Assembly (NCBI GenBank): GCA_025558095.1
Contig: JAIVFI010000024.1
Span: 434,001-498,000, forward strand
From: Hyaloraphidium curvatum
Taxonomy: Eukaryota > Monoblepharomycota > Hyaloraphidiomycetes > Hyaloraphidiales > Hyaloraphidiaceae
Reading direction: 5' to 3'
DNA length: 64,000 nt
In this document: positions 43,011-53,000 of the stretch, piece after piece
Layout: every line of letters begins with the position of its first letter
How positions within the stretch are numbered: position 1 is the first letter of the stretch
The notes under the pieces: model-generated
What the model was told of the DNA's origin: nothing
Seen by the model: the letters and a program-made list of their open reading frames with translations, nothing else
Databases searched by the model: none
Translations under genes and position numbers: made by a program

Positions 43011-43149
43011 ATAGAATAGTATTGGTGACCCGGACCTGCCCCTGGCTTGGCCGCTGTTACACCATGAGTTTGCTGCTAATTGCAAAGTTCATCGTCGTCG
43101 TGTGTCTTTTTCATTTTCCCAGTTTTCCTGTCCTTCATGGACTTTGAGC
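43011..43149 (-). repeat. LINE 3'-terminal fragment
   Basis: About 139 bp matching the 3' ends of copies A (39655-39785) and B (50031-50153) nearly exactly, from the tail to GGACTTTGAG. A severely 5'-truncated insertion; the breakpoint to unrelated DNA is at about 43149. Confidence 0.85.
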
Positions 43150-43541
43150 CTCTGTTGAAACAGGGGACTCGTGCGAGGGGTGTCTCCCAGCGTCGGGCCA
43201 TGCCTGCTTCGTACCGCGGCTGTGCGTGAAGTTTCCTCGCGGAACACGCGTCTTGCCGAGGGCAACTGCGTAGCCTCAAGTGCAGGACGCTGCGAAGACA
43301 GGAAGGAAGGTCACTTCGCGAGATTTGATCCGGGGGAGCACTGCCGAGACGGAGCGGGCAGAACCCCCGCGCTATCACGGCCGGCCGGGACCGCGGCTTT
43401 TCCCCTGAGGCCACCAGCCTCGCCTGCGCAATGGTCGAAACGGGATCGGAGGTCGGAAGGCGGCGGAAGTGGCCCGTCCCACGGCGGAGCGAGCCGCAGA
43501 TGTTCTCCCGAAATGGTCGAGCCCGTCTGCCAATGAGTACA
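43150..43541. other. Left flank of the Copia element, no gene seen
   Basis: GC-rich sequence with only short open frames, unlike either LINE or Copia. It may be host sequence stranded inside the island. Confidence 0.4.
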
Positions 43542-43757
43542 TGTTGCTGGCGATGGATGGATGTGTTTGGAGCCGTTGGATCGAGTTGGAGTTGGCCTTG
43601 GAGTTGGATGTTGGACTTGGATGGATGGGTGGATCTTGGCTAGACAATAACCTAGGAGGGCGGCTCTAAGAAAAGGGAGAATAACACAACAAACACCAGG
43701 AACGCCACCTGCTTCATCCGCACCTGTCTCTGGGCGCCTGTGACCAGGGGTCTTTGA
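43542..43757 (+). repeat. 5' LTR of Copia element
   Basis: 216 bp, starting TGTTGCTGG. It is identical to the 3' LTR except for G instead of C at 43720. The shared end is TCTTTGA rather than the usual CA. No standard initiator-tRNA primer-binding site (TGG...) follows immediately. Confidence 0.95.
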
Positions 43758-43819
43758 GATTAAGAGTCTCACCTGCTCTGACACGTACCTGCTACCCCTG
43801 GAAGCCCGCCCGCGACAGG

Positions 43820-45124
43820 ATGACAGCCAATGATGCCGACAAGCCCATCCTGCTCAACACCGGTGATAACATGGTCCAGTGGGACCGCAAGGCCCCCATC
43901 TACCTCAACAAGCTCGGGGTGTACGAGTACGTCGTCAACAACGTCCTCAGCCTCGACTGGCAGCTCGAGCAGGCTCGCAAGCGGGCCGCTGAGCGCGGCA
44001 ACGCTCCAGGGCTGACCGACCGGCAGAGGGATGCCATCCTTATCGAGGAAGAGAAGGCCGCGCACGCGACCCTCACGGAACACAAGTTCAGGACGACGGC
44101 CGAAAAGGCCTACGGCGAGCTCATGTTGATGCTCGACGACGTCCTCCAGGAAGCATTCGACGAGCCCAAGACGGCCTACGACCTCTGGATCGCGATTCAC
44201 AAGAAGTTCAAGGTTGGAAAGGCGCGCCTGGTACACGCGTCCCAGGTCCGCGTAAACAAGTGGCAGTGGGACGCTTCAAAGACTGTGGACCAGAACTTCA
44301 ACGAGCTGCTCAGCATCAAGTCAGAGAGGGCTGCGCACAAGAAACCGCTCTCAGACTACGACGTGGCCCTGATGGTGACATTCACCGAAGGTTTTCCGTT
44401 CGCGGAGCTCCAAGGATTCTGGGGCCGAATCATTGACGAGGACGGACACTTCGACCAAGATGGCAAGAGCGAGAGTATAACGTTCTCGTTCAATGGCATG
44501 CGGGATGCGGCTAACACGGCCCAAGGAAACAAGAAACCGGATGCACCTGTCAAGATGACAGTCCCGGCGACGCTCCCGCCCCCTGCTGGATTTGGACCCG
44601 GTTTCGCTGCCTATCAGCCGCACCAACAAGTTCCCCGTGGTGGTGGCAACCCCAGTCGGCCTCCGCAGCGCCCCTGGTACGAGCACGGTCGCTACGCTCC
44701 GTACCCCAGCTACAGGCCGAGCGGCATGGCTCCTATCCAAGGCCAGGGCCATGATCCTCGGATGCGCGGCCGCGGGTTGGCACGTGGCGGAGGCCGCGGC
44801 TACTACCCCGCACCGAGGCCGATGGGCGGCCCAAGCTACCGCCCGGCTGGCGCTGCCGTTTGGAGGCCGGCTCCGGTGACCAGTGAGATCACCTGCCGCG
44901 AATGCGGCAAGCCGGGACACGTGGCATCGGCGTGCCCCGACAAGAAGTGCCACAATTGCAACGGCAAGGGGCACGTACAGCGCGAGTGCCCGTCACCGCC
45001 CCAGCAGCCGTACGCCATGCTGGCAGATGCCCAGATGGAACACAGCGAGGGTGAGAATCGGGGGGGGATCCTGGGCCGAGGTGCCCGCGCCGCGAAGGGG
45101 CCGCGGTGCTCGGCGCTTGGTTGA
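43820..45124 (+). CDS. Copia gag polyprotein
   Basis: An open frame of 434 aa in the unspliced transcript. Seen: the Copia-type gag region (about 1-230, with KAYGELMLMLDD, DEPKTAYDLWIAIHKKF and KPLSDYDVALMVTF), an Arg/Gly/Pro-rich nucleic-acid-binding linker, and two CCHC zinc knuckles, CRECGKPGHVASAC and CHNCNGKGHVQREC (about 355-390). It ends soon after entering the GC-rich linker. A strong donor-like GTGAGA at 45051 lies in the last part of the frame and could replace its last 24 codons by splicing. Confidence 0.92.
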   Translation: MTANDADKPILLNTGDNMVQWDRKAPIYLNKLGVYEYVVNNVLSLDWQLEQARKRAAERGNAPGLTDRQRDAILIEEEKAAHATLTEHKFRTTAEKAYGELMLMLDDVLQEAFDEPKTAYDLWIAIHKKFKVGKARLVHASQVRVNKWQWDASKTVDQNFNELLSIKSERAAHKKPLSDYDVALMVTFTEGFPFAELQGFWGRIIDEDGHFDQDGKSESITFSFNGMRDAANTAQGNKKPDAPVKMTVPATLPPPAGFGPGFAAYQPHQQVPRGGGNPSRPPQRPWYEHGRYAPYPSYRPSGMAPIQGQGHDPRMRGRGLARGGGRGYYPAPRPMGGPSYRPAGAAVWRPAPVTSEITCRECGKPGHVASACPDKKCHNCNGKGHVQRECPSPPQQPYAMLADAQMEHSEGENRGGILGRGARAAKGPRCSALG

Positions 45125-45712
45125 AAAGGAGGGCCGCGGGCTCCGCGTCGCGAAGGGCCGAGGGCCAGACGCTTGAAGAAGAGGGCCGCGGGCTCTGCGT
45201 CACGAAGGGCCGAGGGCCAGACGCTTGAAGAAGAGGGCCGCGGGCCCCGCGTCGCGAAGGGCCGAGGGCCAGACGCTTGAAGAAGAGCGCCGCGAAGGGG
45301 CCGCGGGCCCGGCGTGTGGAGTGTGGGCCGCGGGCCCGGCGTCGCGAAGGGGCCCGTGTGCCCGGTGCCTGAGGCCGCGGTTGCCTGCCAGGAGGGGCCG
45401 CGGGCCCAGCGCTAGGTGTGGAGTTTGAGTGCGAGAAGTGACGGGACGCTGGGCACATCACCAGCCGCCGACGCGGGGGACCAGCGTCGGTGGCTGGTCG
45501 CGCACGAAACCTCGCACCCTCGTCCCATTTGATGCTGATCATCTTTCTCATCTTTCTCCTCCTTTCTCCTCTCGCCCATACTTGGTGCCATGCCTGCTCT
45601 TCCCTCCGATGCCGTTTCTTTTTGTTCATCCGGTAAGATGGCAGTGCCGCGAACGAAGGTAACTCACCCGCCCCGCACCCCGATCGCTCTTCATCGCAGC
45701 ATTGCCTGACAG
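45051..45712 (+). other. Candidate intron joining gag to the protease frame
   Basis: Sequence starts G/GTGAGA and ends CTGACAG, with several pyrimidine-rich tracts upstream of the acceptor. Removal leaves the reading frame open from the zinc knuckles into an acidic Gly/Tyr/Phe-rich stretch (AFGFLGYGSMHG...) and on to a TGA at 45856. At 662 nt it would be far longer than host introns here. Inference only. Confidence 0.4.
45080..45420 (+). repeat. GC-rich minisatellite within the Copia linker
   Basis: At least three consecutive copies of a 52-bp unit (containing GGCCGCGGGC, GAAGGGCCGAGGGCCAGACG and CTTGAAGAAGAG) between about 45130 and 45285, flanked by degenerate partial units on both sides. 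Such arrays are not part of normal Copia elements. Confidence 0.85.
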
Positions 45713-45858
45713 CCTTTGGCTTCCTGGGATACGGCTCGATGCATGGTGACAGTGAGGGAGCCGATTTTGGCTATGTCGGCTACGACCAAGAGTCCGGCGG
45801 CGGAGTGCCTTACGGCGACGCCTTCGGAGCGACCTACGGCGACGGCTTCGACAACTGA

Positions 45859-46101
45859 CTACGTAGCGGCGGGGAGGCCGCTGCGATGCCGACCGTGACG
45901 GCCAACGCCGTTTCGGGGGAGGACATCGACGGCGGCATGGTACAAGCTCAACACGCTCGCGCGTACATCAACCATATTCGAGCCAACAACTGTGATTCCT
46001 TCTTCGATTCTGGCGCGAGCCGCAACTCTACCAATACCCTAAGCGACCTGACCAAAGTCTACTCGATACCCAAGTTCGTTGGCATGGACTTACGGGGCCC
46101 G
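45859..46101 (+). CDS. Copia protease N-terminal segment
   Basis: An open frame beginning directly after TGA (45856-45858). It contains NNCDSFFDSGASRN with the aspartic protease active-site DSGA, and continues to KFVGMD, where the homology to Copia protease jumps to the -1 frame (TGPVEVSQAG). An internal Met occurs at 45886. On its own it would be a truncated protease. Confidence 0.75.
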
Positions 46102-49100
46102 TGGAGGTGTCACAGGCTGGCACCATGTACGTGCGTTTTCGCACGAGCGGACCCGTTGTTCGGCTTGACAACGTTCTTTTCATGCCGAGCACACCGTGCC
46201 GCCTGTTTTCGGAAACGGCATTGGCCGCCGCCGGCGTTCGATCCAGGAACTGCTACCTGGCTGACAAGGAGATGCAGAAACAGCTATACCTCGTGGACGG
46301 CACGGAGCTGTGCGTTCTTCCTCAGCAAAACGGCGTATTCCCGATGCCGATCGAGGTCGTCAAACCGGGGTCAACGTCGCAGGCCATGTGGGGACTCACC
46401 GACGCGGATTTGATCCGACTGCGAGGGGTACGCATGTCACGCCTCTACGATCGCCACCTGTGGCATGCCCGATGTGCGCACGCTCACATTGAGCGCATCC
46501 GGATAGCGCAGAGGTCGGGTGCGGTGCTTGGCCTTGAGAACGTCGATCTGGGCCCCGAGTCGGAGGTTATCGAGTGCGATGTCTGCCTGCGCGCGAAGCT
46601 GACGACCGCGCCGTTCCGCCCCTCGATGCGTGAGCACGTCAAGGACGTCATGGATCTCTGGCACGTTGATCTCAAGGGCCCGGTCGATATCACTTCCGTG
46701 CACGGCGACCGCTACTGGATGGACGTCAAGGACGAGTGGTCGCAGCAGCTTTGGTCGATCCCCCTGAAGACCAAGGACAAAGCAGCACCTCTCCTTCAGC
46801 ACCTCATCGTGTGGGCCGAGACGCAGACTGGGAAACGCCTCAAGCACCTCCAGTCTGACCAGGGTACCGAGCTCGGGCGGTGGAACGCGCGGGAGCTGGG
46901 CTGGTTCCAGACCTGGTTACGTGAACGAGGCACTCACTTCCGGGTCTCCATAGCCGATACGCCTCAACAGAACGCGGTACCCGAACGCGAGCATCGTTCC
47001 CAGGTCGAGGGGGTACTTGCGCTCTGCATCCAGGCTGACGTCGAGAAGCGTTTCTGGAACTATGCCCTCGCATACAAGACTGAGGTCCGCAACATGCTCC
47101 CAACGGTGAAGACGATGCAACGGGGCGCAAACGGAACGGTTACCACGCCGCATGAGCTATGGACAGGGACTAAACCCGACCTGTCACGCCTCCGCACGTT
47201 CGGGTCGGAGTGCTGGTACGGTATCCTCCCCAGCCAGCGCAAGGCTCTGGACGACCGTGCACACCGTGCGATCTTCCTCGGTTTCCCGAAGCACCTGAAG
47301 GCGTACACCTTGCTGGATCTAACCACAGGCAAGATCGTCCATGCGCGATCAGTGGTCTTCAACGAGCGCTATTCTAAACGTTCGCCCGGCTCTTTCCGCG
47401 ACATTGATGCGCTGGGCAAGCATCGCCCTTTTGCTCTCGTACCTCCCCGCCTTCCTCATCGGCTCTCAAAGCCGGCGGATGCGGCAGTCGACGAAGACAG
47501 CGATGACGATCAGCGGACACCACCAAGGGATGCGGGGACGGGACTTCAGGAACCTGCTCAGCGCAATGAGGCAGGAGAGGCGTACGAGTGGGAGCTTCTT
47601 GAGGAAGAGATTGAGTACCCGCTCGACGTGGAGCAGGAGGCAACGGACGCTGGTAATGGCGATGAGCTGGGTGCTGCGCCGCATCCCCTCGCTGGACCTG
47701 ATGATGGTCTGCCAGACCCTCTCATCATGCCCTACGCCATGATCGCCACTCCGCTGACGTGCTCTCCTTCCTTCCGCTTCCCAGCCTTCGAGATGTGGCG
47801 CATACCAGGTGCCAGCGCCCCTGACCCAGACACGAGCCCGGTGACCCTGCTGTCGGTGCACGATGTCACCGTTCCGCGCACATACAACGAATCGCAGAGG
47901 TCACCGCATGCGGCTCAGTGGGAGGAAGCGCGGCAGGAGGAGAACAAGTCGATTCTTGAGATGGGTGTGGTCGAGGAGACGGAACTACCCGCTGGTGACG
48001 AGGACAAGGTGGTGCCCTCGCACTACGTCTACGATGTCAAGAAGGACCAGAACAACAACGTTACGCGCTTCAAGGCACGCTTGGTGGCGGATGGAAACCG
48101 CCAGTCCGAGCAAACGTACTACGATACGTTCGCTGCCGTTCCTAACCAAGTTGTCTTCCGCCTCTTCCTCCTTCTTGTTGCCACGCTGGGACTCCTCTGT
48201 GATCACTGGGACATCAAGACGGCGTTTCTGCATGCTCCACTGGACTACACTGTCTACATCAGACCGCCTCCGGGTTGGCGGTTCCTCAAGGAGTCTTCCT
48301 CGCGCACGGTGCTTCGCCTGCTAAAGAGTCTCTATGGATTACGGCAAGCGATGCGCTTGTTCCTTGCAATGCTTGATCATTTCCTCCGCCAGGCTGGATT
48401 CGTGAAGCTGGCCTCCGAGAGCTGTCTCTACGTGCGCTTCGCGGCCGGCCGCATTATGATCATCTTTGTCTACGTCGACGACTTGCTGGTTGCTGCCACC
48501 TCACAACTGGAGATTGACGAGTTGTTTGGCAGCCTCAAGCAGCATTTCAACATCAACTCGCTGGGCTCTGTCACTTACTGCTTGGGCGTGCACATCCGTC
48601 GCGACACCGGCACCGGTACAATCTCGTTGTCGCAGACGGCGTACATCGACCGCGTCCTCCGCGAGTTTGGATTCACGCGTGATGTTCCCAGCAAGGAGAC
48701 GAAGTCTGCTCTCACGCCAATGCGACCGGATGCACTCCAGACGCTGCGCCCATTTGATCCCGCGGTGTTTGACAGCCTGCCGACGAAGATCCAAGACGAC
48801 GTCAAAAGTTTCAACTACAAGGGCCTGGTTGGATCTCTACTTTGGATTGCCATCACGACACGGCCAGATATTGCCTTTGCCGTGATCTTTCTTTCTCGCT
48901 TTGCCAACAGCTTCGGACCTCTTCACATCAAGGCGCTTCGAGATGTCTTACGCTACCTGCGCCGCACCCGTACCTATGGACTTGTTCTTGGCCGTCGTCC
49001 TGCGTCTGGCGATTGCTTGGATCTCTGTGCTTATGCAGATGCCGATTTTGCTGGCTGTGTGATGACCCGCAAGTCGACCACGGGTCTCGTCATCCTCATG

Positions 49101-49553
49101 GGTGCTTCCAGTATTGCTTGGCTGACCAAGCGGCAATCCATCGTTGCACAGTCTACTACGGAAGCCGAGTATGTTGCTATGGCGCATGCAGTTCGCAACA
49201 TTCTCTGGCTGCGCTCCATCCTGCAGGAACTTGGCTTTGCGTGGACGACACCTACGCGACTTTTCGAGGACAACATGTCTGCTGAACAACTCGCTCGTGA
49301 TCCTAAGTTTCACGAGCGGACGAAGCACATCGATATCAAGTACCACCTGGTTCGCGACACTGTGCAAAATGGAACGATTGAGACTGCACGGGTGGTGTCA
49401 GACGACAACCTTGGGGACGGCTTTACCAAGCCTCTAGCTCCGGCCCTTTTTGAACTTTTCCGTGCGCGCATTGGTGTTGTTGACCTTGATACGGGTTCGG
49501 CTGAGGCCAGCGTTCTCTGCGAGCCGGACCCTGCCGGGAATCTCTGCCCGTGA
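46101..49553 (+). CDS. Copia pol: protease C-terminus, integrase, reverse transcriptase, RNase H
   Basis: A continuous 1,150-codon frame. Seen: rest of protease (VRLDNVLFMPSTPCRLFS); GAG-pre-integrase zinc region HLWHARCAHAHIERI ... CDVC; integrase core D-D-E (DLKGPVD, LQSDQGTEL, DTPQQNAVPERE); RT with WDIKTAFLHAPLD, SLYGLRQAM and YVDDLLVAAT; RNase H with CAYADADFAG and STTEAEYVAM; and HIDIKYHLVRD near the end. No internal stop. All key catalytic residues appear present. The first codon listed is GTG, so this frame needs recoding or another start (first ATG 46125). Confidence 0.95.
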   Translation: MEVSQAGTMYVRFRTSGPVVRLDNVLFMPSTPCRLFSETALAAAGVRSRNCYLADKEMQKQLYLVDGTELCVLPQQNGVFPMPIEVVKPGSTSQAMWGLTDADLIRLRGVRMSRLYDRHLWHARCAHAHIERIRIAQRSGAVLGLENVDLGPESEVIECDVCLRAKLTTAPFRPSMREHVKDVMDLWHVDLKGPVDITSVHGDRYWMDVKDEWSQQLWSIPLKTKDKAAPLLQHLIVWAETQTGKRLKHLQSDQGTELGRWNARELGWFQTWLRERGTHFRVSIADTPQQNAVPEREHRSQVEGVLALCIQADVEKRFWNYALAYKTEVRNMLPTVKTMQRGANGTVTTPHELWTGTKPDLSRLRTFGSECWYGILPSQRKALDDRAHRAIFLGFPKHLKAYTLLDLTTGKIVHARSVVFNERYSKRSPGSFRDIDALGKHRPFALVPPRLPHRLSKPADAAVDEDSDDDQRTPPRDAGTGLQEPAQRNEAGEAYEWELLEEEIEYPLDVEQEATDAGNGDELGAAPHPLAGPDDGLPDPLIMPYAMIATPLTCSPSFRFPAFEMWRIPGASAPDPDTSPVTLLSVHDVTVPRTYNESQRSPHAAQWEEARQEENKSILEMGVVEETELPAGDEDKVVPSHYVYDVKKDQNNNVTRFKARLVADGNRQSEQTYYDTFAAVPNQVVFRLFLLLVATLGLLCDHWDIKTAFLHAPLDYTVYIRPPPGWRFLKESSSRTVLRLLKSLYGLRQAMRLFLAMLDHFLRQAGFVKLASESCLYVRFAAGRIMIIFVYVDDLLVAATSQLEIDELFGSLKQHFNINSLGSVTYCLGVHIRRDTGTGTISLSQTAYIDRVLREFGFTRDVPSKETKSALTPMRPDALQTLRPFDPAVFDSLPTKIQDDVKSFNYKGLVGSLLWIAITTRPDIAFAVIFLSRFANSFGPLHIKALRDVLRYLRRTRTYGLVLGRRPASGDCLDLCAYADADFAGCVMTRKSTTGLVILMGASSIAWLTKRQSIVAQSTTEAEYVAMAHAVRNILWLRSILQELGFAWTTPTRLFEDNMSAEQLARDPKFHERTKHIDIKYHLVRDTVQNGTIETARVVSDDNLGDGFTKPLAPALFELFRARIGVVDLDTGSAEASVLCEPDPAGNLCP

Positions 49554-49816
49554 TGAGCCTGAGGCTAGCGGGCAGCCGTTCCTTGGCTTCTGGGGGAGTC
49601 TCCCCTACGTGTACCTCTGGATTGTATTGTTTCTTGTACTTTCTTTGCATGTATGGTCTCTGGGGGAGCTTTTTGTACGGAGATTGGATCGCCCGGTCTT
49701 GGGGGGAGGTGTCATCAGGGAGCCTGGCCTAGGCAGCCCAAGGAGCTCAATCCCGGGGCGTGGAGGAGCATGCGGTGGGGGACTCCACTCGATCCACTCG
49801 CCTCCAAATGGGGGAG

Positions 49817-50032
49817 TGTTGCTGGCGATGGATGGATGTGTTTGGAGCCGTTGGATCGAGTTGGAGTTGGCCTTGGAGTTGGATGTTGGACTTGGATGGA
49901 TGGGTGGATCTTGGCTAGACAATAACCTAGGAGGGCGGCTCTAAGAAAAGGGAGAATAACACAACAAACACCAGGAACGCCACCTGCTTCATCCCCACCT
50001 GTCTCTGGGCGCCTGTGACCAGGGGTCTTTGA
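49817..50032 (+). repeat. 3' LTR of Copia element
   Basis: 216 bp, differing from the 5' LTR by a single base (C at 49995). Directly followed by LINE copy B tail sequence. Confidence 0.95.
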
Positions 50033-50079
50033 CCCGGACCTGCCCCTGGCTTGGCCGCTGTTACACCATGAGTTTGCTG

Positions 50080-53000
50080 CTAATTGCAAAGTTCATCGTT
50101 GTCGTGTGTCTTTTTCATTTTCCCAGTTTTCCTGTCCTTCATGGACTTTGAGATGAAGCTGGCAATGGAGTTGAGGGCCTTCTCCTTCTGCCGCCTCGCT
50201 TTGATCGTGGGCTCGAACTCCTTGATGCTAAGAGCCCAGAGCCAGGTCTCCATGTTCCACTCGCGGCCTAGTGCTTCCAATCTAGTCTGCAGCTTCTGGC
50301 GCCGCTCCGCATTTGCTGAACAGTGAAACAGAAAGTGTTGTTCGTCTCCAATGTGCTCAGGGTCATGCTTGCACGTTCTCTGCTGCACCTCAAGTCCTTG
50401 GTGCCTGCCTGTCTCCACCTCCAGGTCGTGGGTAGAGCACAGCAACTTTTGGACATCCCTCCGGTGCTTCTCCACCCGGATCAAGGATGGTCCGATGTGG
50501 CCAAAGGTCATGTCACACATCCTCCAAAAGTGCAGTTTGTCGTTGTCCTTGAGCCTCTGGGCATTGATCTCCCTGAACTTGCCCTTCACAAGATTCTCCA
50601 CAGTCTCCTTGGGCCATGAGACAGTGTCCTTCTCCCACATCTCCTTCCCATCTCCGCCACCATAGTATACAAGTAGTTCCCTCAGGAAGGCAGCCCAGTT
50701 CCAGGACCCCTTCAGTGCCTCGATCTTGAGCTCTTTGTAAAGTAGGTACAGCGCAGGATCCGCTGTTTTGATGCACATGAGGAACTTGAGTGCCGACTCG
50801 TGGTCATGAACTGCAAGGGGGTACTGGCCAGTGATCGCATACAGACAGGCCAGGGAGGTAGACTTGGGCAGATGAGTGACGGCACGAAGAGCCATGCATG
50901 TCACTTTGTCCCTGGTGCTTTCCCCGGCAAGGTACTCCTCCTTCGGCATCTCAACAATGAACGGGTTCCCATATTGGCCCACTGCCTTGACCTTTGTGTT
51001 GTAGAGCTTGAGCTGGAGGTCAGGACTCATCCCAGGCTGCTCCCTGAAGTCGCGGAGCCAGAGCCCATAAGCAGCGTTCATCTTGGCCTCTCTGCCATGC
51101 ACATGGTCCTTGCTCCGGCCGGTTGAGGTCAGCTGATACCCCAGAAGCTTGAAGCTGTCAACCCTCTTCAGCTCAGTGATGTCGTTGATGAACAAGATGA
51201 AGAACAGCGACGAGAGAGGGTCCCCCTGCTTCACTCCGGTCAGGAACTTGATGAAGTCTGACTTGGTCCCGTCTTCATCCCGGAGCCGTCCCCACACGCG
51301 CCCGAACGCCATCTCGAACATGTCAACAACCTGTTTGGGTACACCCATCTCCTCCAGTTTCTGCCATAACCTGGGGTGTTCCACCGTGTCAAAAGCCTTT
51401 GTGAAATCTACAAAGACCATGATCAGCTTCTCCTTGCGTGCCTTGGCCAGGGAGAAGAGTGCCTCGGCAAGGAACACTGCATGAAGGGTCAATCTCCGTG
51501 CACGGAATCCAAACTGCGAGCCTTCCAGCAGCTTGTTGCACTCAGCCCAGGGAGCTAGCCGAGCGTTCCAGACCAGGGAGAAGACCTTCTCCAGCGTCCT
51601 CTCTATGCTGATGCCTCGGTAGTTGCCAGCCACGTTCTTGGGCCCCTTCTTGTGCAGCATCACCAGCAGTGTCTGGCCCCAGTCATCCATCTTGACGCCA
51701 TTGAGCACGTCGTTGAGGAGGTTGACAACAGCTTGCTTCAGTACTGCAGTCCCGTACTTGACGAACTCGAGCCGGATCCCATCCTCGTCCTTTGCCTTGC
51801 CGTTGGGGGCCTTCTTCAAGACCCTCTCCAGCTCCTTGAGGGTGATGGGGCGCAGCAGGTCTCCAGAAGGCGTGATCGTGGCCTTGGGAAGTGGTGGAAA
51901 CGTGAGCCTTGGATCCTCCTCGATCTTGGTCACGTATTCGGCGCTGGCGACCATCTCCATGTGGCGCACCAGCTCTGCAAAGGGCACGGGGTTGCCCTTG
52001 CGCCTTGCGTGAGCCTTTCCAAGCAGCTGGTAGTACCCCTTAGGCTCTCGCCTGAAGAGTCGCTCTAGCAGCTTGGAGTTCTCTCGCTCAGCAACCCTCC
52101 GCATCCTCTTCTCCAACTTCTTCCGCTCCTTCTCCAGCTCCCGCGTCTTCCCCTGGTACTCCTTCTTCCACTCGTCCTTCTCCATGAGGGATCGCAGCTC
52201 AAGAAGGCGTGACAGCTTCCGATCGATCTCGGCCCTCTCTGCCGAGTCCGCAAAGCCGTTGAGGAACTTGTCCGCCTCTTCGTGTACGCTGACCTTGTCG
52301 TACTTCTTCTTTGCGACCTTGTTCACCGCTGCCATGATCTGGATGAGCCGGTTGCACTTGTCGGATCCAGCTTGAAGTTGCTCGTACTCTTGCATTGCCT
52401 CCTTGACCCAGGGCTCGTCGTAGAGGTTTCGCATTATTGCGAGGAAGTGGAAGTCGCACGGCACGGGCTTGCAGTGCGGCTTGTTCTCCTTCGCAGCTGG
52501 TCGCACGAGGTTGGCCTTGATGGTCAGGCTCAGGGCCATGTGGTCTGAGGTGACGACCCAGCCTTCCTTCACAAATGCAAGCTGGGTGACCGTCCCGTAG
52601 CGGCTCTGCGGCACGATTGCGTAGTCCAAGGTGCTGTCCCGCTCGCCATCCTTTCCTGCGCGAGTTGTTGCCCCCGGCTCGAGGCGCCCATTCAGGATCA
52701 CCAGCTCCTCCTCGTGGCACAGTGCAAGTAGCTGTTTCCCCCTCCGATCCGTGCGCTGCTCCGACCGGATTACACGCTTTCCGAAGCTCGTGCCACGCAC
52801 GTCGCTGTTTGCCTCGCTTATCCCCACATGTGCGTTCAGGTCCCCGATCACGATCGGCATGTCGCACCCAGCCACAATCCCTGAGAACCTCGACCACATC
52901 TCGTCCTGCGTGACTATGTCCTGCGTTGGCGTCGGCGGTATGTACGCCCCCAGCACGTTCACTCCGCCGACTTGGATCTGCACGACGTCCAGGATCGGGT

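Larger units (their letters stand above)
43542..50032 (+). mobile_element. Ty1/Copia LTR retrotransposon, nearly complete
   Basis: A 6.5-kb element bounded by two 216-bp direct repeats that differ at one position. Order: LTR, gag with two zinc knuckles, a GC-rich linker with a minisatellite, protease, integrase, reverse transcriptase, RNase H, polypurine tract (AAATGGGGGAG at about 49806-49816), LTR. Integrase precedes RT, which defines the Copia group. No 5-bp target duplication is visible: the left flank ends GTACA and the right flank starts CCCGG, which is already LINE copy B tail. Confidence 0.95.

Noticed and set aside
43758-43790. Primer-binding site after the 5' LTR
   Set aside because: No TGG-initial complement to a tRNA 3' end is seen. 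An internal-fragment primer as in Drosophila copia cannot be tested here.
40340-51180. The copy A/B length differences in LINE ORF2 as removed introns (retro-copied spliced RNA)
   Set aside because: The copy B gap would have a GC...AG boundary with a poor donor, and the copy A gap has no AG/GT pattern. Deletion is the simpler reading.
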